The position numbers were made by a program, and so were the translations under genes. DNA of 64,000 nucleotides, taken from assembly GCF_016827605.1 (NCBI RefSeq), contig NZ_JAEPJQ010000002.1, positions 768,706-832,705 of the forward strand, in the 5' to 3' direction. This stretch comes from Hyunsoonleella ulvae. GTDB taxonomy: Bacteria > Bacteroidota > Bacteroidia > Flavobacteriales > Flavobacteriaceae. The notes below the pieces were generated by a model. That model did not search any database. It worked only from the letters and a program-made list of their open reading frames with translations, and was not told the origin of the DNA. This document shows, one piece after another, positions 18,115-26,950 of the stretch. Within the stretch, counting starts at the first letter, position 1; every line of letters starts with the position of its first letter.

Positions 18115-19074
18115 TTATCTACTTATTACTTTAAATGGCTTATTCCCTATTAATGCCGCATATTTGCTAAAACTACTATGATACATAGGTTTTATTTTTA
18201 GAAAATATACAGTCTCACTATTTGCTATCATGAAAAAATCTAACATTGTTTTTAAGTGGTCTTCTAATTTTGATATATTATTATAGTCATCCATGTGAAA
18301 TGGATTGCCCTCAACTAAATGAATATTTTCCTTATTAGCAATATACTGCAAAAAAAGAGTGCTATCTGAAAATACATAGCATTTATGCTTGGATTCTTTT
18401 AGAATTTTATTTATTTCAAACTGTAACTCAACAAGTAATTTTCGCTTTTTCTCTTCAGAAATTATCTTAACTGATGAATCAGTAAAATCCCCCATCAAAC
18501 TTGTAAAACGTGTATGGATAGCTATATAATTTTTGTTTTCTAAACTTTCTAGTTTTGTATTTAAAAACTCTGTCCTTTTAAACAGTTCATTAAAGCTAAT
18601 ACGCCACTTATTCTCTAAATCTATGTTAGTTGATGTATTATGGATACGTTCAAAATAATCAATATTAGCATAAACAATAAAGGTATTTGCTTTTGATCTC
18701 TTTATAATTTCCAAGGGATTTACATTGAAATTATTTACCAAGTATACTAATTTAGTTTTTGTGGGATGCCATTTAATATCCTTTCTACCAATAAACCAGT
18801 TTACTTTATTAGGTTCTAATAAAACTTTTAATTCAAAAGGTTCATCAAATTGAATATAAAACTTATAACCTAATACCTTTGAAATTTCATAAAAGGACAT
18901 TATTCCTTTGAGTCTATCAACTAACCCCCCATGCGGGAATAAGCCATCGCAACAAACAATAATTCTTTTTTCAGTATTGTAACCCTTTAGTTTTAAGCGC
19001 TTAGAATAGTGCAAAAAAAACTTCATTTTCTTTGAAAATACACCTAGTCGCTTTTTTATAGATTTAAATTGCAT
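18115..19074 (-). CDS. Fucosyltransferase-fold protein, unassigned
   Basis: A 319-residue protein that I do not place in a named family with confidence. The middle has NYIAIHTRFTSLMGDF (about 182-197), resembling the IHxR motif of GDP-sugar-using GT-B enzymes such as GT11 and GT23. The C-terminus (MLDFFMIANSETVYFLK ... SSFSKYAALIG, about 275-310) resembles their final acidic/serine-rich motif. It may therefore use a GDP-sugar donor. It is the neighbour of a GT4 and stands 9 bases upstream of the two-part GT gene. Confidence in a transferase role is moderate. Confidence 0.5.
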   Translation of the reverse strand: MQFKSIKKRLGVFSKKMKFFLHYSKRLKLKGYNTEKRIIVCCDGLFPHGGLVDRLKGIMSFYEISKVLGYKFYIQFDEPFELKVLLEPNKVNWFIGRKDIKWHPTKTKLVYLVNNFNVNPLEIIKRSKANTFIVYANIDYFERIHNTSTNIDLENKWRISFNELFKRTEFLNTKLESLENKNYIAIHTRFTSLMGDFTDSSVKIISEEKKRKLLVELQFEINKILKESKHKCYVFSDSTLFLQYIANKENIHLVEGNPFHMDDYNNISKLEDHLKTMLDFFMIANSETVYFLKIKPMYHSSFSKYAALIGNKPFKVISR

Positions 19075-19079
19075 GAAAG

Positions 19080-20234
19080 CTAAATGTTCTGCTTTATGAT
19101 ACTCTTGTAGTAGTCTATATTTTTATTTACTAAATCTTTAATATCAAAAGTTGATTCTACCTTCTTTCTTGCTTCTTTGCCTAAATTGTGAGCTAATTCA
19201 TCATCATTTAATATTGCTAAAACACGGATCACATATTTATCAATATTAGAAGGATGTACTAAAAAACCATTTACGCCATCATCTATTAATTCTTGTGCCC
19301 AACCAATGCTAGTATTTACCACTGGTTTTTGTAGTGCCATAGACTCAATAGTAACCATTCCTAATGTTTCAGCAAACGATGGAAAAACACAAACATGGGC
19401 ATTTTTAATATACTCTTTAACTTGATTATAAGGAATTTCTCCTAAATACTGAACTTTTGTTTTAGCTGTATCAGTAAGTATCGATTCAACTAATTGGTAA
19501 GTGGACACCTTTCCTGTTTTTACATCTTTAGCATCTGCTCCTATCAATATTAATTTTGTCTTAGAATTGCTTTCAACAATTTTATTAAATATCTGAGCTA
19601 GTTCCAATACCCCTTTTTTTCTGATAATAGTACCTATGTAAAGTATCACATTTTTTTGATAAACTAATGGTTTATCGTTTTGAAAGTTTTCTAATTGTAA
19701 TCCATGATGTATGGTTGTAATTTTATCTTTCTTTAAATTAAATATTTTTTGCGTTTCCTTCCCCGCATAAGTAGTTGGTGCTATATATGCCGTGGCTCTC
19801 TTTAATGCTATTTTTTCTAAATAAAAATTTTTGATTTTTTGTTTACGCTTGTCTAGTTTGCAAAAAAATGCATCACTTCCATGAAAGCGAATTATTAAAG
19901 GCACCTTAAACTTCATAAACGCAGTAATTCCAGTCCAATCTGGAGTCTCCAAAATATCTATATTTCTTAATACAACATGATGATTTATATACTCTTGTAG
20001 TAACATTCTATAGCGATACCATCCAAACCATTTATATTTTTTTGATGCAATTAGGTGTATTTCAATATTATCAGATTTAAAAACAATATCTTCTTTTTGA
20101 TGATACACAAAAATTATAACTTCAACCCCCTTTTTTGCTAAGGCAATAGCCAAATTTTTGATACTAGTTGCAATACCTGCAGAAGAAATTACTTTAGGGT
20201 GAGGATATTCAGATGTTATAAACCCAACTTTCAT
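19080..20234 (-). CDS. Glycosyltransferase family 4
   Basis: A 384-residue GT-B enzyme with the GT4 layout: opening VGFITSEYPHPKVISSAGIATS (acceptor side, glycine-containing loop), NVILYIGTIIRKKGVLELAQIF (about 196-217), and FPSFAETLGMVTIESMALQKPVV (about 298-320) with both catalytic-region glutamates. Specificity is unknown. It lies between the ulosonate-synthesis genes and the fucosyltransferase-fold gene. Confidence 0.9.
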   Translation of the reverse strand: MKVGFITSEYPHPKVISSAGIATSIKNLAIALAKKGVEVIIFVYHQKEDIVFKSDNIEIHLIASKKYKWFGWYRYRMLLQEYINHHVVLRNIDILETPDWTGITAFMKFKVPLIIRFHGSDAFFCKLDKRKQKIKNFYLEKIALKRATAYIAPTTYAGKETQKIFNLKKDKITTIHHGLQLENFQNDKPLVYQKNVILYIGTIIRKKGVLELAQIFNKIVESNSKTKLILIGADAKDVKTGKVSTYQLVESILTDTAKTKVQYLGEIPYNQVKEYIKNAHVCVFPSFAETLGMVTIESMALQKPVVNTSIGWAQELIDDGVNGFLVHPSNIDKYVIRVLAILNDDELAHNLGKEARKKVESTFDIKDLVNKNIDYYKSIIKQNI

Positions 20235-20240
20235 AATCCA

Positions 20241-21641
20241 CTAAGATTTGTTTAAAATTGCTCTTATGGCATTCCAGATATTCTTTGAAGCTTTAGTAGG
20301 CGCTTTTCCAACTATGATTTCATACCATTTTTTCCCTTCTTCAACATTAGATATTTCGCCATCAAAAGTCTGTTGAATCAAATGTTCTAAATCAGCTTTA
20401 TTAGTACAAAATATAGCTGCTTTATCACTTGGCATACTTCTAAAGTGCACATATTTATAATTTTGCCCAATATCTCTAATTCCCTTTTTTAATTGTGGTT
20501 GTTCATAATTATAATAAATACAAGATTTATCGTGTACTACAAAATCAAAAACTGTAGAAGAGCATACATTTGTTACAAAAGCACTATGTTCGCAAACATT
20601 ATACAACATTTTAAAGTCTTCTTTGGTTGGTAATACTTGATTCCATTGGTTGCCAACCTGCTTCCATATAGGGTCTAAAACTTCAATAATATCTTTATTA
20701 GCTTCTATTACAGTATCATACCTTGACGTAAAATCTACAGGACATTTTCTGTAGATAATACCTAGTCTATAGCCTTTGGAATTTAATTTTCTCACGGCAT
20801 TTGCCAAATCCTCTAGATAGAATTGATCTAATGGTGAGGTAGTCTCATCATCACCAGAATAGCATATATACTGCTTATTTACATCTAAATTATATTGTTT
20901 AAAAAAAGCTTCTCGGGGTTGTTTTAATTTATCGTTATAATGAGGCTCGAATTGTGGTGTACCTGTTACAAAAACCTGTTGCGATTTTACAAACGTATAG
21001 TATTGTAATACCTCTTGTTTCATGTGCTCACTCCAAACACAATAATAATCTGTTTCTACAACTTGCATTGCCTTGGGCACATTATCCCATGAATACACAA
21101 ATGCAACAGTTGGAATACCCAAATCTTTTGCTGCCAGTAGAGCACTTATAGATTGTGTTGAGCGTTGAGTAGTACAAAAAATTAAATCTGGTTTATACTT
21201 TTCCAACTGCGCTTTACAGTAAGCATATTTAGGATTTCTACGCTCTAATTTATTTATCTTTTTTCTAATTGCTACTACTCCCTTTTCTGATGAGTACATT
21301 GCAATTAAAAACTTAATATAAAGACTTTTAATTATATTTTTAACACCATTATAATTGAAAGGAAATTTGTAAGTTGGATATACATCGTCATTAAATTTAT
21401 CTCTAGAGACATTTAATTCACAGCGTTTTCTGGCTCTGGAATACACTGGAGTTAAAGGATGTAATTGATGATTTTCAATCTTAACCTCATTAAAACCTAA
21501 ATTGTCTTTTAGTGAAAATACCGTATTATTCCAATACGTAATATCAAATCCTAATTGCTCCCCAGTATTTTTGAAATCAGTAAAAGCGAAATTTCGTAGC
21601 CCAACACCATCAGGAAAAAAAACAAAAACTTTTTTCTTCAT
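20241..21641 (-). CDS. Putative GT-B glycosyl/glycerophosphotransferase-like protein
   Basis: A 466-residue soluble protein of uncertain family. It contains LIFCTTQRSTQSISALLAAKDLGIP (about 154-178), SWDNVP (about 184-189), a glycine-proline turn FVTGTPQFEPHY (about 225-236), and an SSTVFDFVVHDKSCIYYNY segment (about 376-394). That pattern resembles CDP-glycerol glycerophosphotransferase-like and UDP-glycosyltransferase GT-B folds. It sits directly downstream of the NeuB-type and CMP-transferase genes in transcription order, so a role in transferring the CMP-activated sugar is possible but only inferred from position. Confidence 0.5.
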   Translation of the reverse strand: MKKKVFVFFPDGVGLRNFAFTDFKNTGEQLGFDITYWNNTVFSLKDNLGFNEVKIENHQLHPLTPVYSRARKRCELNVSRDKFNDDVYPTYKFPFNYNGVKNIIKSLYIKFLIAMYSSEKGVVAIRKKINKLERRNPKYAYCKAQLEKYKPDLIFCTTQRSTQSISALLAAKDLGIPTVAFVYSWDNVPKAMQVVETDYYCVWSEHMKQEVLQYYTFVKSQQVFVTGTPQFEPHYNDKLKQPREAFFKQYNLDVNKQYICYSGDDETTSPLDQFYLEDLANAVRKLNSKGYRLGIIYRKCPVDFTSRYDTVIEANKDIIEVLDPIWKQVGNQWNQVLPTKEDFKMLYNVCEHSAFVTNVCSSTVFDFVVHDKSCIYYNYEQPQLKKGIRDIGQNYKYVHFRSMPSDKAAIFCTNKADLEHLIQQTFDGEISNVEEGKKWYEIIVGKAPTKASKNIWNAIRAILNKS

Positions 21642-21655
21642 CTACTTTTTGGTAA

Positions 21656-22531
21656 TTACCCTTTCTGGTTTTTCAATTTATCGCGTTGTATTTGCTCGAT
21701 AGGTAATATATCCTGAGACTTAAAACTTAAAGCATTATAAACGGCTTTTAAATCTCTAGACAATTTACGAAGCCCCATTGGCTCTAAAGAAGCGGCATGA
21801 TCTGTACCTTTCCAAGTTCTATCTAAGGTATAATGTCGTTCTATTATATTACTACCTAAAGTATATGCTGCAACATCTACGGCAATACCTAAATGATGTC
21901 CTGAAAACCCTATATGTTTTACATCATTACCATACTTATCAATAAGTAGGTTAATGTCTAACAGACAAACATCTTCAAATGGCACAGGGTATCCAGAGGT
22001 ACAATTGTACAACACCAAATCTTTATTACGATTATATTTTTTAAAAAATGATACCAAATCATCAATTTCAGATTTCGTAGTCATACCTGTTGAAATATGT
22101 ATTTCTCCTTTATAATTTTCACATAACCATTCCAACATTTTTATATTGTTATTACATGCAGAAGGTATTTTAATAAATTTTGGTTTTAACGCTGTTATTT
22201 CTTTTGCAGAGGTTACATCCCAAACAGAAGTTGAATAATCTATATCAATCTCTTCACAAAACTCTTTTAGAGCTCTATGTTGTTGGATATCAAACTCCAA
22301 AAACTCACGATGCTTTCCATAAGTATCACCATAAGAATTTGCAGGGTTTGGATGAGGTTGATTATATTGCTCTTCTGTAAGTAGCTCTTTATTGTTTCGT
22401 TTTTGAAACTTTACAGCATCAGCATCACAAAATATCTTAGCTACTTTTATTAACTCCTTAGCTATTTCTATGTCGCCTTTGTGATTACATCCAATTTCTG
22501 CTATAACATAGGGTTTCTTATAGGTATTCAT
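21656..22531 (-). CDS. neuB: NeuB-family nonulosonate (sialate/KDN-type) synthase, SAF domain absent
   Basis: This enzyme is predicted to condense phosphoenolpyruvate with a six-carbon aldose (ManNAc, mannose or a 6-phosphate) to form a nine-carbon ulosonic acid. The TIM-barrel NeuB domain fills all 291 residues: YVIAEIGCNHKGDIEIAKEL (about 8-27), DAVKFQKR (about 38-45), IKIPSACNNN (about 140-149) and HISTGMTTKSEID (about 165-177). Typical sialate synthases are about 340-360 residues with a C-terminal antifreeze-like SAF domain, which is missing here. No NeuC epimerase gene is in the window, so the substrate is open. The next gene in transcription order is 14 bases away. Confidence 0.83.
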   Translation of the reverse strand: MNTYKKPYVIAEIGCNHKGDIEIAKELIKVAKIFCDADAVKFQKRNNKELLTEEQYNQPHPNPANSYGDTYGKHREFLEFDIQQHRALKEFCEEIDIDYSTSVWDVTSAKEITALKPKFIKIPSACNNNIKMLEWLCENYKGEIHISTGMTTKSEIDDLVSFFKKYNRNKDLVLYNCTSGYPVPFEDVCLLDINLLIDKYGNDVKHIGFSGHHLGIAVDVAAYTLGSNIIERHYTLDRTWKGTDHAASLEPMGLRKLSRDLKAVYNALSFKSQDILPIEQIQRDKLKNQKG

Positions 22532-22542
22532 GGGATTATAAA

Positions 22543-23697
22543 CTAAAAGCGTTTGTTATAGTTTTTAATGAATTGACAGACTTCACGTATAGCAACAGAT
22601 CCAGAGTTTTTAGATAAAACCACATCTGCCACTCGCTTTATTTCATCCATAGCATTCTTTGGTGCGAAGGACCAACCAACACTACAAATATTAGTCATAT
22701 CATTTACATCATCCCCTACATAGGCAACATTATTTAGAGAAAATTCTTGACTAATTGCAAGTGATTGCAATAGTGTAAATTTATCTTTAACACCTAAAAA
22801 CACTTGGGGTATTTGTAGCTTCTGCATGCGTTTTGCTACCAATTCAGATTGTTCACTTGTCATTACCATTACCTCAACACCAAATTGTCTTAAAATCTCA
22901 AGCCCCATGCCATCTCGCATATCGAAACGTTTTGTGTGCTCTCCATCTTTAGTGTATGTTATGGTACCATCAGTAAATACGCCATCTACATCTAACACTA
23001 GGTGCGTAATCTTTTCTGGTTTTTTGGCTTGCTTTTGTCTTTCAATCAATAAATTTTCAACTATAATCCAGTCCGATTCAGAATCAATTTCATGTAGACT
23101 TTCTTCTCGCATTTTTACTACACCAATATTGTCTCCTAATCTATTTTTGTATTCTTTTAGCACATTTTTGGTACAACAGTATACCGCACCATTTTCAATT
23201 AACAACCCCTCAAAATCTTGTCTTCTAGGGCGTTTTTTATGATTATAATTTACAGAAGTTCCATTTTTGTCCCAAATAAATCTATGCGTATTCACAACAG
23301 TTAAAGCCGAGTCTTTTCCATTGTTTAACTCGTCTAAACAATTGTTGATATCACTAGCTTTAGTAAAAGGAGAAGTTGCTTGTAGTAAGCAAAAGGCATC
23401 AAAATTAAAGTTTATTTTATCTGCAAATTCCAACATAGCTATTTCTGTTGAAGCTGTATCTGTAGCCGAAGCATTAGATCTCTTTAAGGCTTTTATTTTG
23501 TTTGTATAATGGTATTCTTTTTCAATAAATTTGATTATTGAATCATCATCTGTATAAACGTAAACCTCATCTAAACTAGATTGTAATGCCTCGCCTAGTA
23601 CCCAAGTAAATAATGGCCTTCCAACCATTTTTCGTTTGTTCTTTCCAGGGATACCTTTAGAATGTTTCCGTAAAGGAATAAAACCGATTTTCTTCAT
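22543..23697 (-). CDS. neuA: Fused CMP-acylneuraminate-type cytidylyltransferase and KdsC-like HAD phosphatase
   Basis: A two-domain enzyme of 384 residues. Residues 1 to about 220 are a cytidylyltransferase (IPLRKHSKGIPGKNKRKMVG at 7-26, LLQATSPF at 104-111) that would activate an ulosonic acid as CMP-sugar. Residues about 228-384 are a KdsC-type HAD phosphatase with all four motifs intact: DVDG (Asp236, Asp238), MTSEQ (280-283), GVKDK (302-306) and YVGDDVNDM (326-334). Vertebrate CMP-sialate synthetases share this order. Together with NeuB it suggests a route in which a 9-phosphate intermediate is dephosphorylated and then activated. It is preceded by a 97-base gap, so it may have its own promoter, although none is clear. 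Confidence 0.88.
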   Translation of the reverse strand: MKKIGFIPLRKHSKGIPGKNKRKMVGRPLFTWVLGEALQSSLDEVYVYTDDDSIIKFIEKEYHYTNKIKALKRSNASATDTASTEIAMLEFADKINFNFDAFCLLQATSPFTKASDINNCLDELNNGKDSALTVVNTHRFIWDKNGTSVNYNHKKRPRRQDFEGLLIENGAVYCCTKNVLKEYKNRLGDNIGVVKMREESLHEIDSESDWIIVENLLIERQKQAKKPEKITHLVLDVDGVFTDGTITYTKDGEHTKRFDMRDGMGLEILRQFGVEVMVMTSEQSELVAKRMQKLQIPQVFLGVKDKFTLLQSLAISQEFSLNNVAYVGDDVNDMTNICSVGWSFAPKNAMDEIKRVADVVLSKNSGSVAIREVCQFIKNYNKRF

Positions 23698-23794
23698 AGA
23701 AATTAAGCATTCAACTATATCGAATAATCGCTAAAATACATTTTTTTTCGGATGAAAGTATATGCTTTAAAGCAAAACTTGGTTTGAAATTACT

Positions 23795-24958
23795 TTATGA
23801 TTTTAGAACAGTATACAAATAATCAATCTCCTTCTTTAAGTCTATTTGGTGGTTTCCAACAAAAAAACCATTCTCATCTATGTATCTGGCATTTTTCATA
23901 TCTCCAAATATCTCATAATCAAAATAACGCAACACTTCATTTTTGGTAAAATCTCCTGTAACAATTGGTCTACAGTCTATATGTTTTTCATTTAGAAGTG
24001 TTACTACTTCATCTCGGTTTAGATTTGAGTTTGGTCTAATTACCAAACTAAAACCAAACCAACTACTATTAGAGCTATTCTTTTGAATAAGAAAATCTGG
24101 ATGATTTGAAAATAAAGATTCAAAATATTTAGCATTATCTCTTCTAACTTTTAAAAAGTCTGGCAATTTTTTTAATTGCTCTACTCCAATAGCTCCAGAC
24201 ATTTCTACAGGTCGTAAATTATAACCTGGCAACACAAAACGAAAAGACTCTTTAAACCAATCGTTAGTTTTATTACTTACCTTATTTTCTTTAGGTAGAT
24301 GACGTGTCCACCCATGAGCTCTTAAAGCAATTAATACATGATGTAACTCTTCATCATCAGTTACTACCAAACCACCTTCCATAGTTGACATGTGGTGAGA
24401 GAAAAACGTGGAAAAGGTTCCCATCTTACCAAATGTACCTGCTTGTTTGCCTTTAAACTCTGCTCCCATAGACTCGCAATTATCTTCTAAAAGCAGAATA
24501 TCTTTTCCATTAATCAAAGAATTGATGACATCAAAATCATTTGGATTGCCCAATAAGTTTACGGCAAAAATCATTTTTGTATCCTTTGTAATTGCTGCTT
24601 CTAAAGCTTTCAAATCAAAATTTAGTGTATCTAAATCTACATCTACAAATTTTAGTTTCAAACCGTATTGATGAAGTGGAAAATATGTAGTACTCCATGA
24701 TACCGCTGGTACAATTACCTCATCCCCAGGTTTTAACTTAGGGGTTTTAGTATAAAAAAGTGCTGCTACTGCTAATAGGTTTGCAGATGAGCCAGAATTT
24801 ACCATGACGCAATATTTTGAACCCACAAAATCTGCGAAACTTTCTTCAAAAGCTTTTACATGCTTCCCCATGGTATACATGTCACTTTTTATAACCTTAT
24901 TAATGGCTTCTATTTCTTTATCGTTCCAAGTAGAAGTTGCTAGTGGATATTTAATCAT
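23795..24958 (-). CDS. colD: GDP-4-keto-6-deoxy-D-mannose 3-dehydratase (ColD-type)
   Basis: A PLP enzyme of the DegT/DnrJ/EryC1 fold, 387 residues. The position that holds the Schiff-base lysine in aminotransferases reads SHHMSTMEGG, with His188-His189, the substitution that marks ColD-type 3-dehydratases, which remove the C3 hydroxyl instead of leaving an amino sugar. The cofactor Asp is Asp159 in LLLEDNCESMGAEF. From memory, the whole protein resembles E. coli ColD closely (MIxYPLAxSTW opening, VNLLGNPN, RAHGWTR, FVLPGYN, FVGNHQI). It overlaps the colC-like gene by 8 bases, and gmd is next upstream. Annotation as a plain aminotransferase would be misleading. Confidence 0.9.
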   Translation of the reverse strand: MIKYPLATSTWNDKEIEAINKVIKSDMYTMGKHVKAFEESFADFVGSKYCVMVNSGSSANLLAVAALFYTKTPKLKPGDEVIVPAVSWSTTYFPLHQYGLKLKFVDVDLDTLNFDLKALEAAITKDTKMIFAVNLLGNPNDFDVINSLINGKDILLLEDNCESMGAEFKGKQAGTFGKMGTFSTFFSHHMSTMEGGLVVTDDEELHHVLIALRAHGWTRHLPKENKVSNKTNDWFKESFRFVLPGYNLRPVEMSGAIGVEQLKKLPDFLKVRRDNAKYFESLFSNHPDFLIQKNSSNSSWFGFSLVIRPNSNLNRDEVVTLLNEKHIDCRPIVTGDFTKNEVLRYFDYEIFGDMKNARYIDENGFFVGNHQIDLKKEIDYLYTVLKS

Positions 24959-25877
24959 TTAATACTACATTTTTGTAAAACTCATATGTTTCAGATATAC
25001 CTTCTTTTAAAGATGTTTTAGCCCTCCAACCTAGTGTATTAAGTTTAGTATTATCTATTAATTTTTGCTGCATACCCACTGGTTTTGTTGTATCATGTAC
25101 AAACTTGCCTTCATAACCAATTACTTCAGCTATTGTTTTGTAATACTCATTTATTGAGCAATCTTTCCCTAAGCCTACATTTATATTTTGAGGTAAATCT
25201 TCAAAGTTTTCTATGGCATAGAATATAAAATCTGCTAAATCTTCAGCATACATAAACTCTCGTCTTGCCTTGCCATCTCCCCATATTTCAACTTCAGCTT
25301 CATTATTTACTTTAGCTTCATGTATTTTTTTTATTACGGCAGGAATCATATGTGAATGTTTAGGAGAAAATTTATCGTACCTCCCATAAAGATTACAGGG
25401 TATAACAGTTTTATATTGAAATGTTTTATTTTCTCTTGTGATGTATTCACACAAACGTGTTGTAACAATTTTTGCGAGAGCGTATCCCTCATTAGTAGGT
25501 TCCAGTTCTCCTTTTAAAATATATTCTTCCTTCAAAGGGTTTTGAGCTAAACGCGGATACATACATGAACTAGATAAATTAATTAAAGATTTAACTGCGT
25601 TCTTTTGAGCTGCTAAAATTATATTTCTGCCCATATCTAGATTCTTTACTAGAAAATCTACCGGATTAGCAATATTAGCTTGTATACCTCCAACCATTCC
25701 AGCTGCATGAATTACCAACTCTGGTTCATGGGTTTTGATGTAAGCATCTACTTCTTGCCACTTTTCTAAATTTAATTCTGATCTTGTAGGCGTTAAAAAA
25801 GTATATTCTGATGTCTTAATATGGTGCAAAATATTTTGCCCTACCATTCCAGTATGTCCTGTTAAAATAATTTTCAT
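24951..25877 (-). CDS. colC: GDP-L-colitose synthase (ColC-like; GDP-fucose synthase family)
   Basis: An NAD(P)-dependent epimerase/reductase of the extended SDR family, about 308 residues. It has a Rossmann motif (LTGHTGMVGQN, about 5-15), the catalytic Ser in SSSCMYP and the YxxxK in YALAKIV. GDP-fucose synthase makes a 3,5-epimerisation and 4-reduction; ColC performs the 5-epimerisation and 4-reduction on the 3-deoxy substrate. Features such as GGIQANIANP and GRYDKFSPKHSHMIP look more like ColC than Fcl. Adjacency to ColD supports that reading. The frame extends to a TTG at 25883, but ATG 25877 (MKIILTG) is the natural start. Being a true Fcl is the main alternative. Confidence 0.82.
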   Translation of the reverse strand: MKIILTGHTGMVGQNILHHIKTSEYTFLTPTRSELNLEKWQEVDAYIKTHEPELVIHAAGMVGGIQANIANPVDFLVKNLDMGRNIILAAQKNAVKSLINLSSSCMYPRLAQNPLKEEYILKGELEPTNEGYALAKIVTTRLCEYITRENKTFQYKTVIPCNLYGRYDKFSPKHSHMIPAVIKKIHEAKVNNEAEVEIWGDGKARREFMYAEDLADFIFYAIENFEDLPQNINVGLGKDCSINEYYKTIAEVIGYEGKFVHDTTKPVGMQQKLIDNTKLNTLGWRAKTSLKEGISETYEFYKNVVLND

Positions 25878-25883
25878 ATCCAA

Positions 25884-26948
25884 TTATGATTTGCCAAACT
25901 TTTTAACAAACTTTAAATCGTGCTGCATCATTATAGCCACCAACTCTTTAAATGAAGTTTTATTAGGATTCCATCCTAAATTTTTCTTTGCCTTTTCTGG
26001 ATTACCTAAAAGTGTTTCCACTTCAGCTAAACGATAATAGTTAGCGTCTATCTCTATTAAAGATTTTCCTGTTTTTGCATCTACACCTTTTTCATACTCT
26101 CCCTCTCCTTCCCATTGAATGGTAATATTTGCTTCCTTAAAAGCCAATTCACAAAATTCTCTTACCGTATGTTGTTCTCCTGTACCAATAACGTAATCTT
26201 CTGGTGTGTTTTGCTGTAACATGAGCCACATACATTCTACATAATCTTTAGCATAGCCCCAATCTCTCTTAGCATCTAAATTACCCAAATATAACTTCTC
26301 TTGTATTCCATGGGCAATCCTAGCCGCTGCCAATGTTATTTTTCTGGTTACAAAAGTCTCTCCTCTTCTTTCTGACTCGTGATTGAACAAAATGCCATTT
26401 ACAGCATACATCCCATAAGATTCTCGATAATTTTTAGTTATCCAAAATGCATACAGTTTCGCAACACCATAAGGTGATCTTGGATAAAAAGGTGTAGTCT
26501 CCGTTTGCGGTATTTCTTGCACTTTCCCGTAAAGTTCTGAGGTAGATGCTTGATAAATTCTTGTTTTATCAATTAAACCACAAATTCTAATAGCTTCTAA
26601 TAGCTTTAATGTGCCTATACCATCAGTTTCAGCTGTATATTCAGGTAAATCAAAAGATACTTTTACATGTGATTGTGCTGCTAAATTGTATATCTCATCT
26701 GGTTGCAATTCCTGAACCAATCTAATTAAATTAGAACCGTCAGTCATATCTCCATAATGGAGTTTTATACTTTGCTTCTCATGCAAGTCTTTTAATAATG
26801 TTTCAATATAGAGATGTTCAATACGTTCGGTATTAAAAGTAGAACTCCTTCTAATTATACCATGAACCATATAATCTTTCTTTAACAATAATTCCGCTAA
26901 ATAAGATCCATCTTGTCCGTTAATACCAGTAATTAGGGCAACTTTCAT
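25884..26948 (-). CDS. gmd: GDP-mannose 4,6-dehydratase
   Basis: This enzyme converts GDP-D-mannose to GDP-4-keto-6-deoxy-D-mannose, the shared precursor of GDP-fucose, GDP-colitose, GDP-perosamine and GDP-rhamnose. It has the expected 354 residues with [15 protein letters not shown] (about 8-22), [34 protein letters not shown] (YxxxK) and [18 protein letters not shown]. It is followed within a few bases by the colC and colD genes, so its product is probably routed to GDP-colitose. Mannose activation genes (manB, manC) are not in the window. Confidence 0.96.
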   Translation of the reverse strand: MKVALITGINGQDGSYLAELLLKKDYMVHGIIRRSSTFNTERIEHLYIETLLKDLHEKQSIKLHYGDMTDGSNLIRLVQELQPDEIYNLAAQSHVKVSFDLPEYTAETDGIGTLKLLEAIRICGLIDKTRIYQASTSELYGKVQEIPQTETTPFYPRSPYGVAKLYAFWITKNYRESYGMYAVNGILFNHESERRGETFVTRKITLAAARIAHGIQEKLYLGNLDAKRDWGYAKDYVECMWLMLQQNTPEDYVIGTGEQHTVREFCELAFKEANITIQWEGEGEYEKGVDAKTGKSLIEIDANYYRLAEVETLLGNPEKAKKNLGWNPNKTSFKELVAIMMQHDLKFVKKFGKS

Positions 26949-26950
26949 CT

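Noticed and set aside
23795..24958. Reading this gene as a sugar aminotransferase such as a perosamine synthase
   Set aside because: The Schiff-base lysine position is histidine (SHH at 187-189), which fits the ColD dehydratase and not a transaminase.
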